A stretch of 64,000 bases of DNA from Maribacter sp. HTCC2170. GTDB lineage: Bacteria; Bacteroidota; Bacteroidia; Flavobacteriales; Flavobacteriaceae. Positions 54,514 to 63,068 of the stretch are shown here, piece after piece. The DNA is taken from positions 3,158,001 to 3,222,000 of the forward strand of contig NC_014472.1 in the NCBI RefSeq assembly GCF_000153165.2. Direction: 5' to 3'. The translations under genes and the position numbers were made by a program. Position 1 is the first letter of the stretch. The number at the start of each line of letters is the position of its first letter. Under the pieces are notes generated by a model. The model saw nothing but the letters and a program-made list of their open reading frames with translations. It was not told where the DNA came from and did no database searches.

Positions 54514-55122
54514 ATGAAAAGATACACCACAGAATTTTTGGATAATCTTGGAGGGTTCGATTTTAATGTATTGGAAAAAAGCAGGTTTTCCATTTGCGCA
54601 CTCTCAAATAAATTAAAATTTATTTACGTTAACCATGACTGGTGCAGGTTTGCTGAGAATAACGGACATGTAAAACTTATTTCCGACGAAAAAGTTTTAG
54701 GCACTTCTGCATTAAGGTTATTTAAAGGCATTCGTCTTAAATTGTATTTTAGGAAAAACTACAAAAAAGTAATAAGCTCTGGCGAAATATGGCATCACCA
54801 GTATGAGAATATAGAAAAAACAAAACACAGGCTTCTACATCAAAGTGTATACCCGCTTGATAACAAGTCTGGTATATTGATTATACATTCAGAAGTGTAT
54901 AAACTACCCATGAGCAACATGAATTATGAAACATTCCATATTATTGAAGAAAGATATTTTCAATCAAACGGACATATTGTTCAATGCAGCAACTGTAGAC
55001 ATACTCAAAGAGCTGATCAGCCAGAAATCTGGGATTGGGTACCCGATTGGGTAGAAAAGTTACCTGCAAACTACAGTCTTTCCATATGCCCTACCTGTGA
55101 GCATTTGTATCAGGGTTCTTAA
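54514..55122 (+). CDS. PAS-like sensor protein with C-terminal zinc-binding Cys pairs
   Basis: A 202-residue soluble protein. The ATG at 54514 (MKRYTTEFLDNLGGFDFNVL) is preferred; the longer frame from 54367 adds 49 hydrophobic residues without a clear role. The N-terminal half looks PAS-like: RFSICALSNKLKFIYVNHDW with a conserved-type N/W, and SALRLFKGIRL. The C-terminus has two Cys pairs, VQCSNCRHTQ and SICPTCEHLYQ, with WDWVPDWVEKLP between them, suggesting a zinc ribbon. No output domain is seen. The function is unknown. Confidence 0.65.
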   Translation: MKRYTTEFLDNLGGFDFNVLEKSRFSICALSNKLKFIYVNHDWCRFAENNGHVKLISDEKVLGTSALRLFKGIRLKLYFRKNYKKVISSGEIWHHQYENIEKTKHRLLHQSVYPLDNKSGILIIHSEVYKLPMSNMNYETFHIIEERYFQSNGHIVQCSNCRHTQRADQPEIWDWVPDWVEKLPANYSLSICPTCEHLYQGS

Positions 55123-55179
55123 AAAAATTCCCAACCATTATAAACGATTAGGAATTTACTTTTCAAGTCAATTAACTAC

Positions 55180-56112
55180 TTAATTCATTATTGGGGTAAC
55201 CTCAATAGTCCTGAATTCCACAGGACCATGATCCCCTTGTATCAAAAAGGGGCCCGCTTCGGCCTCTTTGTTATCCAATGCACCTCCCGTCATACCAGGA
55301 ATATTCTGATTCGTTATTATTTCCTTTCCATTGGCAATAATGGTCACACGTCTGCCAATCAGAGTAATATCATACTCTTGCCACTCCCCTGCTGGCTTTG
55401 CAACCATTTCATTGGGTGTCAAAAATCCATAAATACCGCCGAACAATATGCTTGAAGGTTCCAATCCAATATTATCGGCGATTTGTACTTCATACCTACC
55501 TCTTAAGTAAACACCACTGTTACTGCCTTCTGGGTATCTAAATACTATGTGCAGCTTAAAATCATTGAATTTTTCGCTCGATACCAAATTAGCTCCTGAT
55601 TTCTCACTGGTCAATATTCCATCTTTTACCATCCATTGGTTTACACCCATCGCTTGCCAGCCATCAAGATTCTTTCCATTGAAAAGCGCCTTCGATTCTC
55701 CCCAAACAGGATTAGCGTTATATGTCAATTTTGGTGATCTTGTACCCACCCAGTTATAGCTTTTACCATCGGTGTAAAGCAAGGTGCCGTTTAGTTTACC
55801 ATCGGTTAGTTTTCCTTTAAACTTAAGGTCATTCCCTTCCTCCCATTGTGGAGGTATTTCGAAGGAAAACTCCCCATTTTCCAATTGTATTTCGGAAATT
55901 GGTCTTGCACTGCCATTAAGAAATACAAACCGACCAACAAGTGTACTTAAACCAGAATGGCCCACCTCTAACCAAGATGGTACTTCTTTACCGTCATAGG
56001 ACAAGGTTAAATTCCATCGCCCTTCCAGTGATTCGGAATTTTGTGCATTTATTTGAAGTGAAACTGTAGCTAAAACTATTAGCGGTAAGCCCTTTAATGA
56101 TCTGAAGTTCAT
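55180..56112 (-). CDS. secreted DUF1080 (3-keto-disaccharide hydrolase-like) protein
   Basis: A 310-residue exported protein with a signal peptide (LPLIVLATVSLQINAQN). An N-terminal beta domain (about 30-130) precedes a DUF1080 concanavalin-like domain (about 140-308): LFNGKNLDGWQAMGVNQWMV, FRYPEGSNSGVYLRGRYEVQ, and GPFLIQGDHGPVEFRTIEV at the C-terminus. DUF1080 proteins include 3-keto-glycoside hydrolases in sugar catabolism. It lies 40 bp downstream of the NTF2-like gene on the same strand. Confidence 0.85.
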   Translation of the reverse strand: MNFRSLKGLPLIVLATVSLQINAQNSESLEGRWNLTLSYDGKEVPSWLEVGHSGLSTLVGRFVFLNGSARPISEIQLENGEFSFEIPPQWEEGNDLKFKGKLTDGKLNGTLLYTDGKSYNWVGTRSPKLTYNANPVWGESKALFNGKNLDGWQAMGVNQWMVKDGILTSEKSGANLVSSEKFNDFKLHIVFRYPEGSNSGVYLRGRYEVQIADNIGLEPSSILFGGIYGFLTPNEMVAKPAGEWQEYDITLIGRRVTIIANGKEIITNQNIPGMTGGALDNKEAEAGPFLIQGDHGPVEFRTIEVTPIMN

Positions 56113-56152
56113 ATTTCGTAAGTGTTTTTTAATTTAAAAAATATTCTAACTA

Positions 56153-56614
56153 TTATTTACAACCTTTTTTTCGACGTGTGTCTATCAAATAAATGATTTT
56201 CCAATCTTCACCATCTTTGAAAAGTTGAAAAGAATTTACGCCACAATGGCTAAAGGCATCATTATACCAAAATTCATACGGTGTCCATGCATTTGCCATC
56301 GCCCCATCAACTTGAATATTGAAAGAAAGCAACTTTTCCTTAAAATTCACAGAATCAGGAATGCTTACAATTGATTTCAAAAATCTACCAAAATCCTCAG
56401 TTCTCATTGCTGTTGAACCATCTTTTTTTCGACCAATTGTCTGAGCGATAATTCCGTCTGAAACTGTTTGTTTTATCAACATCGAATCTTGTTTGTGAAA
56501 CCCGTCGAAAAAGGCCTCAATAGTGCTTTGCACTTTTAATTCTTCAGGTTCTTGTGCAGAAATGGTAACACCACCAAACAGTAATGCCATAAATAGTAGT
56601 CTTTTCATCCTCAT
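56153..56614 (-). CDS. secreted NTF2-like (SnoaL/DUF4440-type) protein
   Basis: A 153-residue exported protein. The signal peptide MKRLLFMALLFGGVTISAQE is followed by a cone-shaped NTF2-like fold: VQSTIEAFFDGFHKQDSMLI near 27-46, AMANAWTPYEFWYN, and FQLFKDGEDWKIIYLIDTRR near the end. Such domains bind small molecules; no catalytic residues can be assigned. It is likely co-transcribed with the DUF1080 gene. Confidence 0.8.
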   Translation of the reverse strand: MRMKRLLFMALLFGGVTISAQEPEELKVQSTIEAFFDGFHKQDSMLIKQTVSDGIIAQTIGRKKDGSTAMRTEDFGRFLKSIVSIPDSVNFKEKLLSFNIQVDGAMANAWTPYEFWYNDAFSHCGVNSFQLFKDGEDWKIIYLIDTRRKKGCK

Positions 56615-56737
56615 GTTGTTTCCTCAAAAATAAAAAAAGTAATGATCTATTTGCACAAGTTCGGTTTTAAAACCAATATTTGATGACTGCAACAATCGGG
56701 TAAAATCATTACATTTATCGCTTATAAAAAACCGCAA

Positions 56738-57556
56738 ATGTCCACAGCTAAAAAAGAATATAAAAGAGTTACCGTAAAATCACTCGTTGATATGAAGAAG
56801 AACGGTGAGAAAATCTCAATGCTCACGGCCTATGATTATTCAATGGCAAAAATTGTAGATGCGGCAAAAGTAGATGTGATTTTAGTTGGCGATTCTGCCA
56901 GTAATGTAATGGCGGGTCATGAAACCACTTTACCCATCACCTTGGATCAGATGATTTATCACGCTTCCTCAGTAATTAGGGCAATTGATAGAGCTCTTGT
57001 TGTTGTAGACATCCCTTTTGGAAGCTACCAGAGTGACCCAAAGGAGGCTTTACGTTCTGCCATTAGAATTATGAAAGAAAGTGGTGCTCATGCCGTTAAG
57101 GTTGAAGGAGGAGAAGAAATCAAAGAATCCGTTAAAAGAATTTTAAATGCTGGTATTCCGGTAATGGGACATTTAGGCTTAACCCCACAGGCGATTTACA
57201 AATTTGGCACATACTCCGTCCGGGCAAAGGAAGAAGAAGAAGCTAAAAAACTAATTGCTGATGCGAAGTTGTTGGAGCGTTTGGGTTGCTTTGCAATCGT
57301 TTTAGAAAAAATTCCGGCTGAACTGACCAAAATAGTGTCTGAAAGTATTTCTATCCCAACTATAGGAATTGGAGGTGGCAAACATGCAGATGGACAAGTC
57401 TTGGTCATACATGATCTTTTAGGGATGACCCATGAATTTAATCCACGTTTTTTAAGAAGATATATGAATTTATATGAGGATATGGGAAACGCCATTTCGC
57501 AATATGTAACCGATGTTAAAAGTAGGGACTTCCCTAACGATGAGGAGCAATACTAA
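56738..57556 (+). CDS. panB: 3-methyl-2-oxobutanoate hydroxymethyltransferase PanB
   Basis: This is the first committed step of pantothenate synthesis: 2-oxoisovalerate plus methylene-THF gives ketopantoate. It has 272 residues in a TIM barrel, probably a decamer. The metal and substrate motifs are [20 protein letters not shown] near 28-47, [31 protein letters not shown], and [32 protein letters not shown] is near 204-223. panC and panD are not adjacent. lspA follows 16 bp downstream. Confidence 0.95.
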   Translation: MSTAKKEYKRVTVKSLVDMKKNGEKISMLTAYDYSMAKIVDAAKVDVILVGDSASNVMAGHETTLPITLDQMIYHASSVIRAIDRALVVVDIPFGSYQSDPKEALRSAIRIMKESGAHAVKVEGGEEIKESVKRILNAGIPVMGHLGLTPQAIYKFGTYSVRAKEEEEAKKLIADAKLLERLGCFAIVLEKIPAELTKIVSESISIPTIGIGGGKHADGQVLVIHDLLGMTHEFNPRFLRRYMNLYEDMGNAISQYVTDVKSRDFPNDEEQY

Positions 57557-57572
57557 TTCTCTTATTTAAAAT

Positions 57573-58055
57573 ATGTTAAAAAGAATTGGCATACTGTCAT
57601 TTATACTCTTGAATATTGGATGTGATCAAATATCCAAAGATTTGGTACGTAAAAATATTGAACCCATGCAGTATGTTCAGTTGGTCAACGATAATTTTAT
57701 TTTAACCAATGTGGAAAACACAGGCGCAATGCTTGGTTTTGGTTCAGATTTATCCCCTATTCTTAAAATGATTTTTCTACAAGGATTGCCTTTGATCGTA
57801 CTTCTTGTTTTATTGGCTAGGATGCTTCAAAAATCGAATCTCAATCGATGGATGGTACTGGCGTTCACTTTTGTAATTGGGGGTGGTATAGGCAATCTAA
57901 TTGACCGAATAGCCTATGGTTCTGTGACCGATTTTTTTCAAATAAAATGGGGAGTTTTTCGAACCGGCATTTTCAATATGGCAGACGTTTCTGTGACCGT
58001 TGGTGTTCTGTTGCTGCTTTTTTTGGTATTTCGTTATAGAAATTTATCAATTTAA
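57573..58055 (+). CDS. lspA: signal peptidase II (lipoprotein signal peptidase)
   Basis: A membrane aspartic protease that cleaves prolipoprotein signal peptides after diacylglyceryl transfer. It has 160 residues and four helices. The catalytic Asp pair lies in GGGIGNLIDRIAYGSVTDFF near 107-126 and in IFNMADVSVTVGVLLLLFL near 134-152. FILTNVENTGAMLGFG is the conserved N-terminal motif. Many lipoproteins in this window would be substrates. It may be one of two such paralogues in the genome. The RluA-type gene starts 2 bp downstream. Confidence 0.88.
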   Translation: MLKRIGILSFILLNIGCDQISKDLVRKNIEPMQYVQLVNDNFILTNVENTGAMLGFGSDLSPILKMIFLQGLPLIVLLVLLARMLQKSNLNRWMVLAFTFVIGGGIGNLIDRIAYGSVTDFFQIKWGVFRTGIFNMADVSVTVGVLLLLFLVFRYRNLSI

Positions 58056-58057
58056 GT

Positions 58058-58750
58058 ATGTCAAAAATACGCTCTAACCCAAAAAATCTTCAAATCCTAT
58101 ACGAGGATAACCACCTCATTGCCATTAATAAACGACCTGGGGATATTGTTCAAGGTGATAAAACCGGCGACAACCCCTTAAGCGATATAGTTAAACAGTA
58201 TATCAAGGAAAAATACAACAAGCCAGGGAATGTATATTTAGGTGTGCCACATAGATTAGACAGACCCACTTCAGGAATTGTCGTCTTCGCAAAATCATCA
58301 AAGGCTTTACCTAGATTGAATAAATTATTTGCAGAAAAAGAGGCTAAAAAGACCTATTGGGCAATAGTGAAAAACCAACCGCCCTCACAAGCAGATCAAT
58401 TAGTCCACTGGCTTAAACGAAATACTAGGCAAAACAAGTCTTACGCCAATAAGAAAGAAGTACCAGACAGTAAAAAGGCGATATTGGAATATAAGATTCG
58501 TAAAAAGTTGAATTCATATTTTTTGTTGGAAATTGATTTAAAAACTGGAAGACACCATCAGATTCGAGCTCAATTGACTGCCATTGGAAGTCCTATCAAA
58601 GGTGACCTTAAATATGGTTTTGATAGAAGTAACAAAGGCGGAAGTATTCATTTACATGCCAGAAAGTTGTCGTTCATACATCCAGTAAAAAAAGAGCCAT
58701 TAGAAATAGTAGCCCCGACACCAAATGACCCAGTTTGGAATGCTTGTTGA
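58058..58750 (+). CDS. RluA family pseudouridine synthase
   Basis: A cytosolic RNA pseudouridine synthase of 230 residues. The catalytic motif is HRLDRPTSGIVVFAKSSKAL near 67-86, with the nucleophilic Asp. KTYWAIVKNQ and LKTGRHHQIRAQLTAIGSPI near 160-179 follow, with GDLKYG. It lacks the S4 domain of RluA/RluD, as do short family members. The tRNA or rRNA target cannot be named. Confidence 0.9.
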   Translation: MSKIRSNPKNLQILYEDNHLIAINKRPGDIVQGDKTGDNPLSDIVKQYIKEKYNKPGNVYLGVPHRLDRPTSGIVVFAKSSKALPRLNKLFAEKEAKKTYWAIVKNQPPSQADQLVHWLKRNTRQNKSYANKKEVPDSKKAILEYKIRKKLNSYFLLEIDLKTGRHHQIRAQLTAIGSPIKGDLKYGFDRSNKGGSIHLHARKLSFIHPVKKEPLEIVAPTPNDPVWNAC

Positions 58751-58787
58751 TGTTTTTTTGTTACATTTAATTTCTAAACACTACACC

Positions 58788-59312
58788 ATGATTAAGAGAA
58801 CACTTTTATTTTTGAGCTTGATTCTTTTGACTTCCTGTGGAAGTTACAACTCTATTGACACTTTTTATAATGCACATAAAAACGATGACCATGTAACAGC
58901 GGTTAGGGTACCACAGTTCATGCTTTCATTGATAAGTGGAATTTCCCCAGAAATGAAAGCCCTAGTAGGTAACACTCGTGATCTACGATATATGCAGTTT
59001 CCAAGCGCAACCCCTGCAAGGACAAGATTTTTGAACAGTCAAATGAACGGTATTACCGGCACTTCATTTATTGAAGTTTTTCGCAAAAATGAAGAGTTAA
59101 AACGCAACGTGGTCTCAATAAGGGAAAAACGGAACAGTGTTAAAGAAATATTGATTTACAACAATAATAATATCAACGGTTCATTTCTATATTTCAATGG
59201 CGATTTTGACCCTGTTAAGGTAAGGGAAATGGCAAAAAATGATGAATTTGGCAAGTTGGGAGAAGGGCTCATTCAGCAATTTAGTACTGGTACCCCAGGT
59301 ATAAAAGAATAG
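58788..59312 (+). CDS. DUF4252 lipoprotein
   Basis: A 174-residue lipoprotein. The ATG at 58788 gives the signal MIKRTLLFLSLILLTSCGSY; the longer frame starting at 58725 would overlap the synthase gene and hide the lipobox. The DUF4252 core is VTAVRVPQFMLSLISGISPE, DLRYMQFPSA near 65 and KEILIYNNNNINGSFLYFNG near 117-136. The function is unknown; it is common in Bacteroidota near envelope genes. Confidence 0.82.
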   Translation: MIKRTLLFLSLILLTSCGSYNSIDTFYNAHKNDDHVTAVRVPQFMLSLISGISPEMKALVGNTRDLRYMQFPSATPARTRFLNSQMNGITGTSFIEVFRKNEELKRNVVSIREKRNSVKEILIYNNNNINGSFLYFNGDFDPVKVREMAKNDEFGKLGEGLIQQFSTGTPGIKE

Positions 59313-59334
59313 AGCACAAACTTATACTCTAAGG

Positions 59335-60195
59335 TCATTTTGATGACCTAACGCTCTCAATTATCACAGAACTTAATATAAGTGCACCACCAAAAAGAGT
59401 GGTTAGTGCGGGTATTTCGGATAGGAATAATGCTCCTATGATTATCCCATAAACGGGCTGTATACTACTAATGATGCTAACTGAGGTTATAGAAAAGTGT
59501 TTAAACGTCATTAAAAACAATGTATGCCCAATTGCTGTTGTCATTACGGCTAAGGCAACTATACCCTCCCACTGCCCATATAGTTCACTTGTTTCCACAG
59601 AAAATAAAAAAGGAAATAAAAACAGTCCAATTATACCGGTTTGGTAAACCATTAGCATTGAACCATGGTAATTTTTGACCTTCGTCTTTAGAATCAAGTT
59701 TCGTAAAGCATAAAATAATGCAGATAATATTCCCATACCAATTGCAATGGTTGATGAATTTTCCAAATTAAAATCAGGAACAAGAAAATAGATGCCCAAT
59801 AATACCAATCCACCCAACAATAAATGTACTCTTTGGAATTTCGTTTTTAGCAATAGCGGTTCCAAAAACGCAGTAATTACCGGATATGTAAACAAAGACA
59901 ACATTCCTATCGCCACGTTGGACATCTGCAATGAATAAAAATAGCTTAACCAATGAAGCCCCATGAGGATACCACTAATAAAAACCAAGGTGAAATCCTG
60001 CGCCCTGACCCTTAAAGAAATCCCCTTTATTTTGCAATAAAAAAAGAGTAGAAAAAACGCCAAAACACCCCTTGTTGCTATGGTTACGGGAACCGGCAGT
60101 TCAACATATCTACCTAATGCGCCAGATGTACTGATAAACAGCATGGCCAAGTTTATTTCCAACAAATGGGAAAGATGTGGGTTTTTAGCTTTCAA
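59335..60195 (-). CDS. EamA family (DMT) transporter
   Basis: An inner-membrane protein of 286 residues with ten helices in two EamA repeats. LGGLVLLGIYFLVPDFNLEN and MGILSALFYALRNLILKTKV lie near the repeat boundary, and HFSITSVSIISSIQPVYGII near 232-251 is the family's second-repeat motif. The direction and substrate (amino acid, metabolite or drug export) are unknown. It is 8 bp downstream of the 514-residue helical protein gene. Confidence 0.88.
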   Translation of the reverse strand: MKAKNPHLSHLLEINLAMLFISTSGALGRYVELPVPVTIATRGVLAFFLLFFYCKIKGISLRVRAQDFTLVFISGILMGLHWLSYFYSLQMSNVAIGMLSLFTYPVITAFLEPLLLKTKFQRVHLLLGGLVLLGIYFLVPDFNLENSSTIAIGMGILSALFYALRNLILKTKVKNYHGSMLMVYQTGIIGLFLFPFLFSVETSELYGQWEGIVALAVMTTAIGHTLFLMTFKHFSITSVSIISSIQPVYGIIIGALFLSEIPALTTLFGGALILSSVIIESVRSSK

Positions 60196-60203
60196 ACTAA
60201 GTT

Positions 60204-61748
60204 TTAGCGTGTGAGTTTTTTGGATTTCTCCCTTATTATCTGGGCTACCGGTTTACCTTCTAAATGACTTTCTAACCAAGAAAGAATATCCAAATAAAGG
60301 AACGCTCGCTTTTCATAAGGATGGTTCTCATACTTTTTAAGTTCATTGTAGAGCTTTTTAAATTCATTACGAAGTTCATTTGGGTAAATATTACCAAGGT
60401 TTCGCAAGAACTTGATCATTTCTTTTTGTACGGCATGTAAGTCGTTCATTTTCATTAAAAACTTGTACGTACTTTTTAATTGAAGTTCTAAATGATAATC
60501 CATCCCCGCTTCATAATGGGCTACCAAACTCAAAACCCTGGCAAAGCACATGAGGTCTTCCCTCATTTTTAAATTCTTATTCTCAATGATTTTCTTTAAG
60601 TAAAGTATACAGTTTTTGTTGTCACCATTCCCAAAATAGAGACTGGCTATCTTATAATATAGAACCATAATATGATGAGCATCTAAACGGTCTTTGTGTT
60701 TAACGATTCCGTATTCAATGATCTTCACCAAGTATAACCCTTTGTCAAAAGTGCCCTCAAGAAAATGTTGGTTTAATTTATTGGCATTTATATACAAGAA
60801 AGCTAATGAGCTAATATTATCATTTTTTGGAAAACTTTTGGCCTCCACCATAGCTTCCAGTCGCTGAAGTGTATCTTTAAATTGAGTGCTGTATTTAACA
60901 TAAAATAAAGATTCTAGCAAATAATGATTTCCCTTAAGAAAAAAAACAGGGTTCAACTTTATCATTTGCTCATTCTTATAAAATAGATCTACCCATTTTT
61001 TGGCATATTTATAACAAGAAAGAAAATCTTGAATTAAAAAACTATACCATAAATGTGCTTTGTAAAGCCATAATTTCTCTCTAAAGCCAAGGTCTTCCAT
61101 TCGGTATTTTGGAAGTTGTTTATTAAAATAAGTTTCAACATTTTTATAGTCCTCATCGTTTCGAACATACCCCACTTTTAACATAAGACCATATAACTGC
61201 AACGACAAATTAGAAAGCTTACTGGTCATAACATTTTGCTCGGATAATTTCTTGGCTTGAATAGCCAATTCATCGGCCCTATCTGGAATACTCCGAGTTA
61301 TGTATTGTGTTTCAATAATTTTCTCTAACTCAACTATTTCATAGGCGACGTTCTTTTCTTCATTGTCAATTGCCGTATACTTGGCCTTGTCCAATATCTT
61401 CAAACTCTGCTTATAAAGCCCTTTTTGATATAGAATCGTAGCAAAATCCAGCTGTTCTCTTAACTGAACCCTGATATTTTGATTAACAGGATTTAATCTA
61501 AGACTTACCAAAATCTGTTTGTAGAGATGGGCTTTAAGATTCGATAATTGTGATTTTTTTACAATACCACTTTCCATGATGACTTTCTCATCATATCTTT
61601 TTATCTTATCCAGAAGATTAAATAAGGCCAAGAATTTTGCGTCAGTATTCACTCCCAACCGGCCAACATAAAGTTTAAATTGCCGTTTTTCAGATTTTGA
61701 AAGTGATTTCACCAGAACAAACAATGCATCTTTATGCGCATTTGTCAT
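60204..61748 (-). CDS. large alpha-helical conserved protein, TPR-like
   Basis: A 514-residue cytosolic protein with no signal or membrane segment. It opens HKDALFVLVKSLSKSEKRQF KLYV-like and is helical throughout, with TPR-like pairs such as YQKGLYKQSLKILDKAKYTA near 114 and KNCILYLKKIIENKNLKMRE near 380. I recall related hypothetical proteins as widespread in Bacteroidota, without known function. It is divergent from leuA. Confidence 0.7.
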   Translation of the reverse strand: MTNAHKDALFVLVKSLSKSEKRQFKLYVGRLGVNTDAKFLALFNLLDKIKRYDEKVIMESGIVKKSQLSNLKAHLYKQILVSLRLNPVNQNIRVQLREQLDFATILYQKGLYKQSLKILDKAKYTAIDNEEKNVAYEIVELEKIIETQYITRSIPDRADELAIQAKKLSEQNVMTSKLSNLSLQLYGLMLKVGYVRNDEDYKNVETYFNKQLPKYRMEDLGFREKLWLYKAHLWYSFLIQDFLSCYKYAKKWVDLFYKNEQMIKLNPVFFLKGNHYLLESLFYVKYSTQFKDTLQRLEAMVEAKSFPKNDNISSLAFLYINANKLNQHFLEGTFDKGLYLVKIIEYGIVKHKDRLDAHHIMVLYYKIASLYFGNGDNKNCILYLKKIIENKNLKMREDLMCFARVLSLVAHYEAGMDYHLELQLKSTYKFLMKMNDLHAVQKEMIKFLRNLGNIYPNELRNEFKKLYNELKKYENHPYEKRAFLYLDILSWLESHLEGKPVAQIIREKSKKLTR

Positions 61749-61895
61749 CGTAATAAATATAGTTTAAGTCGTTGTTTTCTAATACTTTGTATTGACCAAA
61801 AAGTAACTTAACGTTGTAAATGTAATCTCAAAATTTAGGTCAATTCCCCTATTGGTCATATATTCGTAATGACTAGTTAAAACTACGTAAATATA

Positions 61896-63068
61896 ATGAG
61901 TAAAGATATAGTACAAATATTTGACACTACACTTAGAGATGGTGAGCAGGTACCCGGATGCAAATTGGATAAAGACCAGAAATTGGTCATTGCCCAACGT
62001 CTTGATGAGCTTGGTGTGGATATTATTGAAGCGGGCTTTCCAATTTCGAGTCCCGGTGATTTCAAAGCGGTCAGCGAAATTGCCAAAATTGTAAAAAACG
62101 CAACAGTATGTGGTTTGACTAGAGCGGTAAAAAAAGATATTGAGGTAGCAGCTGAAGCTCTAAAACCTGCCAAAACCCCAAGGATTCACACGGGAATTGG
62201 AACCTCAGATTCTCACATAAAACATAAATTCAATTCAGATAGAGATGCCATTATTGAACGAGCTGTTAGTGCCGTTAGTTATGCAAAGACATTTGTGGAG
62301 GATGTAGAATTTTATGCAGAGGATGCCGGTAGAACTGAAAATGAGTTTTTGGCGAGAGTCTGTGAAGCGGTCATTAAAGCTGGGGCTACGGTCTTAAATA
62401 TTCCCGATACGACAGGATATTGTTTACCCGAAGAATATGGCGCCAAAATGAAATATCTGAAAGAAAATGTCACAGGCATTCATAAGGCCGTGCTTTCCTG
62501 TCATTGCCATAATGATCTTGGCTTGGCAACTGCCAATTCCATAGCCGGGGTTGTCAACGGTGCTAGACAAATTGAATGCACAATTAATGGTTTAGGTGAG
62601 CGAGCGGGCAACACTTCTTTGGAAGAAGTGGTAATGATTTTAAGACAGCATCCGTACTTAGAATTAGACACAAACATCAATAGCAAATTACTTTATGATA
62701 CTAGCCAAATGGTCTCTGAAAAAATGGGGATGATGGTACAGCCAAATAAAGCAATTGTTGGGGCCAATGCTTTTGCGCATAGCTCTGGAATACATCAAGA
62801 TGGGGTTATTAAAAACAGGGAAACCTATGAGATAATAGATCCAGCCGATGTTGGGGTCAATGAATCCTCAATCGTGCTTACTGCAAGAAGCGGTAGAGCA
62901 GCTCTTGCCTATCGAGCAAAAAAAGTTGGTTATGAGCTTACAAAGGTGCAATTGGATACCGTTTATCAGGAATTTCTTAAATACGCTGATAGAAAAAAGG
63001 AAGTAATGGATGATGATATTCATGAAATTATTGATGTCAGCAAAATCAACATCGAAAGCATATCATAA
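61896..63068 (+). CDS. leuA: 2-isopropylmalate synthase LeuA (short form)
   Basis: This enzyme condenses acetyl-CoA with 2-oxoisovalerate in leucine synthesis. The TIM-barrel catalytic domain starts [20 protein letters not shown] near 7-26 with the metal Asp and Arg. The other metal ligands are in [20 protein letters not shown] near 200-219, followed by [16 protein letters not shown]. At 390 residues it lacks the C-terminal LeuA dimer domain that binds leucine in the usual 510-residue enzymes. Homocitrate or citramalate synthase are alternatives, but leuB follows with no gap. Confidence 0.88.
   Translation: MSKDIVQIFDTTLRDGEQVPGCKLDKDQKLVIAQRLDELGVDIIEAGFPISSPGDFKAVSEIAKIVKNATVCGLTRAVKKDIEVAAEALKPAKTPRIHTGIGTSDSHIKHKFNSDRDAIIERAVSAVSYAKTFVEDVEFYAEDAGRTENEFLARVCEAVIKAGATVLNIPDTTGYCLPEEYGAKMKYLKENVTGIHKAVLSCHCHNDLGLATANSIAGVVNGARQIECTINGLGERAGNTSLEEVVMILRQHPYLELDTNINSKLLYDTSQMVSEKMGMMVQPNKAIVGANAFAHSSGIHQDGVIKNRETYEIIDPADVGVNESSIVLTARSGRAALAYRAKKVGYELTKVQLDTVYQEFLKYADRKKEVMDDDIHEIIDVSKINIESIS

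Noticed and set aside
61749-61895. Leucine-responsive leader or riboswitch upstream of leuA
   Set aside because: The 147 bp between divergent genes shows no leucine-rich leader ORF, no T-box sequence and no clear attenuator hairpin.
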